Below, one piece after another: positions 6,046-9,512 of a DNA stretch of 9,512 bases (position 1 is its first letter; the number at the start of each line of letters is the position of its first letter). The translations under genes were made by a program, and so were the position numbers. This stretch comes from Halieaceae bacterium. Lineage in GTDB: Bacteria > Pseudomonadota > Gammaproteobacteria > Pseudomonadales > Halieaceae. Under the pieces are notes generated by a model, which was not told where the DNA came from, did not search any database, and was given only the letters and a program-made list of their open reading frames with translations. The stretch is taken from NCBI GenBank assembly GCA_002705465.1, contig PAGS01000074.1, positions 1 through 9,512 on the forward strand. The letters run 5' to 3'.

Positions 6046-7518
6046 ATGGTCAAAACGATACCTGTAAGGCTGGCAACAGCACTACTCGCAATTCTCGGCG
6101 CGCTTTGCGCAGCTCAGCTTGAGGCCGGTGACAGACCCAATGTGGTGCTCATGCTGGCCGACAATCTGGGTTATGGCGATATAGGCGCCTGCGGCAGTGG
6201 TGGTGACATTCGCGGCATGCCCACACCCAATCTCGACCAATTAGCCAGTGATGGCCTGATGCTGACCCAATTTTTCGTTGAGCCCGGCTGCACGCCTTCA
6301 CGGGCTGGGCTCATGACGGGTCGCTACAGCGTGCGATCTGGCCTCAACAGCATAATCGTGGCGGGTACACCGCTTACGCTGCAGGACGAAGAGTTCACCA
6401 TCGCCGAGTTATTCAAGGAGCACGGTTATGCGACCGGCATGGTGGGCAAGTGGCACTTGGGGCAGGAGAAGCACAGCTGGCCCACCAGTCAGAGCTTTGA
6501 CGAATATCGCGTCGGCATTCTGGAAACCACCGACGGTACGCTGTACCCCGACTCGATGCGACGGACCGGGTTGCCCGAGTCAGTGATTGAGACGACGCAG
6601 CCGCGGATTTGGGAGTCTGATGAAGACAGCACACTAAAGCCGGTGCGCGTGTACGACCTCGATTATCGACGGCAGGTCGAGGGTGATATCGCCAAAGTCG
6701 CGGGCGCCTTCATCGCCTCGCACGCGAACGATGACGAGCCCTTCTTCTTATATGTGGGCTGGTCTCACGTTCACTACCCGTCGGGGGCATCAGAGGAATT
6801 CATGGGGCGATCTGCTGCCGGACCCTACGGCGATATGCTCATGGAACATGACCATCGCGTGGGGGAAGTGCTCAACGCCATCGATGCCGCTGGCATCCGC
6901 GACAACACACTTGTCGTCTACCTGTCAGATAATGGCCCGGTCACCCACGAAGGCAAGGATGATGACTACCTCGGTAGCTCTGCTGGACCCTTTCGCGGTG
7001 AAGTAGGCGGCGTCCTTGAGGGGGCGCTTAGGGTGCCCGGGATGGGCCGCTGGCCGGGCAAGGTCCCCGCCCGCAAAAGCAACGAGATGGTCGCCATTCA
7101 TGACTTTCTGCCCACCTTTGCCGCGATGCTGGGCGGCGACCTGCCCGCCGACCGACCCATCGACGGCCACAATCAGTTGGATTTTTTCACCGGTCAAACC
7201 GAACAGTCAGCGCGGGAAGACTACATCGCCTTTCTCGATGGCGAGGCGAGCGCGGTTCGCTGGCGTCACTGGAGGATTTACCCGAAGCAAATTATGTCCT
7301 CGGCGGGCAACCCCTCGGCGTTGGGGGTTTACGGCTATCGGGTTGAGGGCATGGGTTACCCGGCCGTCTATAACATTGCGCGGGACCCGCGAGAGCAAAT
7401 GAATCAAGTCGGCACAGAGGCCTGGGTGATTGCGAGCTACATGAAGATAATCGGCGCCTATCAGGCCTCCCTCGAAGAGCACCCCAACCCGCCCGGGTTT
7501 AGCCTGACCGAGTTCTGA
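6046..7518 (+). CDS. Secreted type I (formylglycine) sulfatase
   Basis: A 490-residue protein with an N-terminal signal peptide (basic start, hydrophobic residues about 9-23, likely cleavage after LEA near 27), so it acts in the periplasm or outside. The sulfatase signature CTPSR (82-86) followed by AGLMTGR contains Cys82, which a formylglycine-generating enzyme would convert to the catalytic residue. Other family landmarks are LADNLGYGD (37-45), GKWHLG (134-139), SHVHYP (240-245) and SDNGP (294-298), supplying metal and active-site residues. Two departures from arylsulfatase A are visible. The second Asp of the usual DD pair is Asn40. The RGGKG-like Lys of the sulfate pocket is missing in RGEVGG (317-322). 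Both may be normal in this bacterial subfamily. The substrate (sulfated polysaccharide or small ester) is unknown; no carbohydrate enzyme or maturase adjoins. A strong AAGGAG supports the ATG. The glycosylase-like gene follows 35 nt downstream. Confidence 0.92.
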   Translation: MVKTIPVRLATALLAILGALCAAQLEAGDRPNVVLMLADNLGYGDIGACGSGGDIRGMPTPNLDQLASDGLMLTQFFVEPGCTPSRAGLMTGRYSVRSGLNSIIVAGTPLTLQDEEFTIAELFKEHGYATGMVGKWHLGQEKHSWPTSQSFDEYRVGILETTDGTLYPDSMRRTGLPESVIETTQPRIWESDEDSTLKPVRVYDLDYRRQVEGDIAKVAGAFIASHANDDEPFFLYVGWSHVHYPSGASEEFMGRSAAGPYGDMLMEHDHRVGEVLNAIDAAGIRDNTLVVYLSDNGPVTHEGKDDDYLGSSAGPFRGEVGGVLEGALRVPGMGRWPGKVPARKSNEMVAIHDFLPTFAAMLGGDLPADRPIDGHNQLDFFTGQTEQSAREDYIAFLDGEASAVRWRHWRIYPKQIMSSAGNPSALGVYGYRVEGMGYPAVYNIARDPREQMNQVGTEAWVIASYMKIIGAYQASLEEHPNPPGFSLTEF

Positions 7519-7553
7519 AGCGGTCATAGAAGGAGCGGAGACGACTCAGCGCT

Positions 7554-8246
7554 ATGGCCCTACCTGACTACAGCTACCTTTACGACCACGCCTGTGAGCG
7601 GAAGGGCGGCGAGAAAGCGCTCAAGGCGCTGTTACCCAAAACCAAGAGCAAAGCGCAGCTCAAGAAGCTGGGCTCGGATCGGTATCTGGCTGAATTTACC
7701 CGCAAGATTTTTCAGTCGGGCTTTGTGTGGCGGGTGGTCGACAAAAAGTGGCCCCAGTTCGAGGAAGTGTTCTGGGCATTCGACGTGGAGCGGCTGTTGA
7801 TGATGCCCGACGACATGCTCGAGCGTAAGGCCAAGGACTCGGCCATCATCCGCAACTTCAGCAAGGTCAAAACCGTGCGCGAGAACGCCATGATGATTGA
7901 CGACACCGAACGGCGTGAGCAAAAACCGTTTGGCGAGTTTATCGCTGGCTGGCCCAGCGACGATGTGGTGGGCCTGTGGCTTTACCTAAGAAAGCACGGC
8001 AGCCGACTGGGCGGCAATACGGGACCCTTTGCGCTACGCACAATTGGTGTGGATACCTTTTTGTTCACGCAGGATGTGGAGGGCTTTTTGCGTAGCCACG
8101 GTATTGTTGATGGGGGCCGCACCAGCCAACGGGCGCTCAAGGCCGCGCAGGCCTACTTTAATGACCTCCGAGCGCAAAGTGGCCGCCCTCTCGCCCAGCT
8201 AAGTCGCATCATCTCTTTTTGTCACGGGCAGAATCGGGTTCAGTAA
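7554..8246 (+). CDS. DNA-3-methyladenine glycosylase I (Tag)-like protein
   Basis: A 230-residue protein, somewhat longer than E. coli Tag (187). Residues about 44-110 resemble the Tag core: IFQSGFVWRVV followed by KWPQFEEVFWAFDVERLLMM and then AIIRNFSKVKTVRENA. This pattern is typical of the helix-hairpin-helix glycosylase family COG2818. Tag excises 3-methyladenine from alkylated DNA. By hand alignment on the conserved Gly-x-x-Trp (56-59), the position of Tag's catalytic Glu38 holds Lys51. The four Cys/His zinc ligands of Tag are not in obvious register; His12, Cys14, Cys223 and His224 are the only candidates near the ends. Activity is therefore uncertain. There is no signal peptide, so it is cytosolic. 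The ATG lies 13 nt after a GGAG (7537-7540), a long spacing, but no other in-frame start is near. It probably shares a transcript with the sulfatase, though their functions do not obviously connect. Confidence 0.78.
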   Translation: MALPDYSYLYDHACERKGGEKALKALLPKTKSKAQLKKLGSDRYLAEFTRKIFQSGFVWRVVDKKWPQFEEVFWAFDVERLLMMPDDMLERKAKDSAIIRNFSKVKTVRENAMMIDDTERREQKPFGEFIAGWPSDDVVGLWLYLRKHGSRLGGNTGPFALRTIGVDTFLFTQDVEGFLRSHGIVDGGRTSQRALKAAQAYFNDLRAQSGRPLAQLSRIISFCHGQNRVQ

Positions 8247-8274
8247 GCCCTTCAGTAAACCTTTCAGTAGACTA
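8239..8274 (+). repeat. Three tandem copies of a 12-bp repeat (TTCAGTAARCCY)
   Basis: TTCAGTAAGCCC (8239-8250), TTCAGTAAACCT (8251-8262) and TTCAGTAGACTA (8263-8274) follow head to tail. The first copy contains the TAA stop of the glycosylase-like gene (8244-8246); the last ends 6 bp before the ATG of the DUF885 gene. Read in the DUF885 frame the array would encode FSKP-FSKP-FSRL, but no start codon precedes it in that frame after a TAA at 8200-8202, so it is not expected to be translated as part of that protein. Confidence 0.8.
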
Positions 8275-8280
8275 TGTGCC

Positions 8281-9512
8281 ATGAGAAACCAGACGCTCGC
8301 CATACGCGGCCTCGTTGCCAGCCTGTTTTCGCTGTTTCTGGCTGCCTGTAACGACACCCCCCCTCCCCCCAGCCCCATTGATCAGCTGGCCGATGAGTAT
8401 CTCGAGGCGTGGATGGAGGAAGACGCCCTGATGGGCACCTACTACGCCATCGAGGGCACACGCCACGACCGCCTGCCCGATAACTCGCTGGCAGGACTCG
8501 CCGCATGGCAAGAAAAAGAAGACGCCTGGTTGTTGCGCCTCGAGCGCATCCCGGCCCCGACCGAGATCGGTAGCCGCGACTGGGTGACCTACGGGCTTCT
8601 AAAAGAGCAGCTCGAGAGCGCGGCGAGCACCCGCGTCTGTCGCGATGAGCTGTGGGCAGCCAGTACCACCACCAGTTGGCATACCTGGATACCCTTTGTG
8701 TTCGATATCCAACCGCTGGAGACCCCGGATCTTAGGGCGCAGGCTCTCGCGCGCCTCGCGGCCATGGATACCTATATCGATAACGAGATCGATAACCTGC
8801 GCGAGGGCCTGCGGCTTGGCTACAGCGCCCCGCGAGTCACGGTCGAGGCGGTGCCCGCTCAGGTTCGATCACTGATTGGCCCGGACAGCATTTTCCTTGG
8901 CCCCGCACTACGCAGCGACGATGCCGCCTTTAGCGAGGCCGCGGAGCAAATCTATACCGAGGAGATTGCGCCCGCTTTGCATCGCTATGCCGACTTTATC
9001 CAGAGTGAGTATCTCGCCAAGGCCAGGGAGACGCTGGCGGTCTCGGGCAATCCCAATGGCGCGGCCTGCTACCCCGCACTGGTGCGCGCCTTTGTCACCG
9101 TGAGCGTGCCCGCGGAAGAGATCCATGCCGTGGGTCTCGAGCAGGTGGCCAGCATCCGCGAGGAGATTCAGGTCACGCTGGATAAGCACTTCGGCGGCGG
9201 TGATGTGTCGGAATTCCTGCGCCGCGTGAATGAGGACCCGGCCTTTACCTTTGACACTGAAGAAGCGGTGCTCCAGTACTCCACCGATGCGCTGGACGCC
9301 GTAAAAGCCGCCATGCCCAAAGCCTTCGGCGTACTACCCAAGGCCGACGTACTCGTAAAACCCTACCCGGAGTTTGCCGAGAGTGGCTCGGGTGAGTATC
9401 ACTCCTCGTCTGAAGATGGCACCCGGCCGGGGATTTTCTACATTGCAGTGGCCGACCCCACCGGCCGCTCAACCTCAAACCAGTTGGCCACGCTGCACCA
9501 CGAGACCTTCCC
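8281..9512 (+). CDS. DUF885 family lipoprotein, putative metallopeptidase (3' end beyond window)
   Basis: Partial gene, 410 full codons, open through the right window edge. Residues 1-23 form a lipoprotein signal peptide: basic start, hydrophobic core and lipobox LAAC (Cys23), then a Pro-rich linker (DTPPPPSP). The following sequence fits the DUF885 family: IDQLADEYLEAWMEEDAL, a long helical region, then PGIFYIAVADPTGRS and, at the very edge, LHHETF with His406, His407 and Glu408. This is the start of the HExxPGHH-type zinc-binding motif typical of the family, whose second half is cut off. Family members are predicted zinc peptidases, many of them secreted; no substrate is established here. 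The ATG at 8281 has no clear ribosome binding site but is the first in-frame start and gives a good signal peptide. A 34-nt gap follows the glycosylase-like gene, so co-transcription is likely. Confidence 0.85.
   Translation, partial: MRNQTLAIRGLVASLFSLFLAACNDTPPPPSPIDQLADEYLEAWMEEDALMGTYYAIEGTRHDRLPDNSLAGLAAWQEKEDAWLLRLERIPAPTEIGSRDWVTYGLLKEQLESAASTRVCRDELWAASTTTSWHTWIPFVFDIQPLETPDLRAQALARLAAMDTYIDNEIDNLREGLRLGYSAPRVTVEAVPAQVRSLIGPDSIFLGPALRSDDAAFSEAAEQIYTEEIAPALHRYADFIQSEYLAKARETLAVSGNPNGAACYPALVRAFVTVSVPAEEIHAVGLEQVASIREEIQVTLDKHFGGGDVSEFLRRVNEDPAFTFDTEEAVLQYSTDALDAVKAAMPKAFGVLPKADVLVKPYPEFAESGSGEYHSSSEDGTRPGIFYIAVADPTGRSTSNQLATLHHETF

Noticed and set aside
8264..8511. Two minus-strand frames of about 80 codons opposite the DUF885 gene
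   Set aside because: Antisense to the signal peptide and N-terminal part of a gene with a clear lipobox and family motifs.

Overview
The window looks like an ordinary chromosomal stretch from a GC-rich gammaproteobacterium, most likely a marine, heterotrophic one. This assignment is inference only. It rests on a YheS-type ABC-F protein close in layout to the E. coli one, a TRAP-associated TatT lipoprotein, a periplasmic sulfatase and a DUF885 lipoprotein, a mix familiar from Halieaceae/OM60-like marine bacteria. There is no ribosomal RNA or other marker gene to fix the lineage. I see no tRNA, rRNA, CRISPR array, insertion sequence, phage gene or integration site.

Layout. (1) Positions 1-831, minus strand: a TatT-family lipoprotein, cut by the left window edge. 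(2) Positions 832-1050: a divergent intergenic region holding a GC-rich inverted repeat and a striking run of five 10-bp tandem repeats whose last copy forms the ribosome binding site of the next gene. (3) Positions 1051-1887, plus strand: a MOSC-domain molybdenum cofactor-binding protein. (4) Positions 1946-5689 (or 5704), minus strand: a two-gene unit reading leftward, an Atm1-type ABC exporter followed after 39 nt, in the same reading frame, by the ABC-F ATPase YheS. (5) Positions 5705-6045: a 341-bp divergent intergenic region with a small direct repeat near the sulfatase start. (6) Positions 6046-9512, plus strand: three closely spaced genes (gaps of 35 and 34 nt), namely a secreted formylglycine-type sulfatase, a DNA-3-methyladenine glycosylase I-like protein and a DUF885 lipoprotein cut by the right edge. 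A 12-bp triple repeat sits in the last gap.

How the genes might work together. The Atm1-like exporter (a glutathione-linked or metal-related export family) and YheS (a ribosome-associated ABC-F) are probably co-transcribed, but no shared pathway is evident. The sulfatase, glycosylase-like protein and DUF885 lipoprotein are also probably co-transcribed, with no obvious functional link. The sulfatase needs a formylglycine-generating enzyme, which is not in this window. Three consecutive genes (TatT, MOSC, yheS) start with GTG.

I found no convincing new multi-gene system. The items most worth a second look are the short tandem repeats at gene starts, the glycosylase-like protein that seems to lack the classical Tag catalytic Glu, and the sulfatase with non-canonical metal- and sulfate-site residues.
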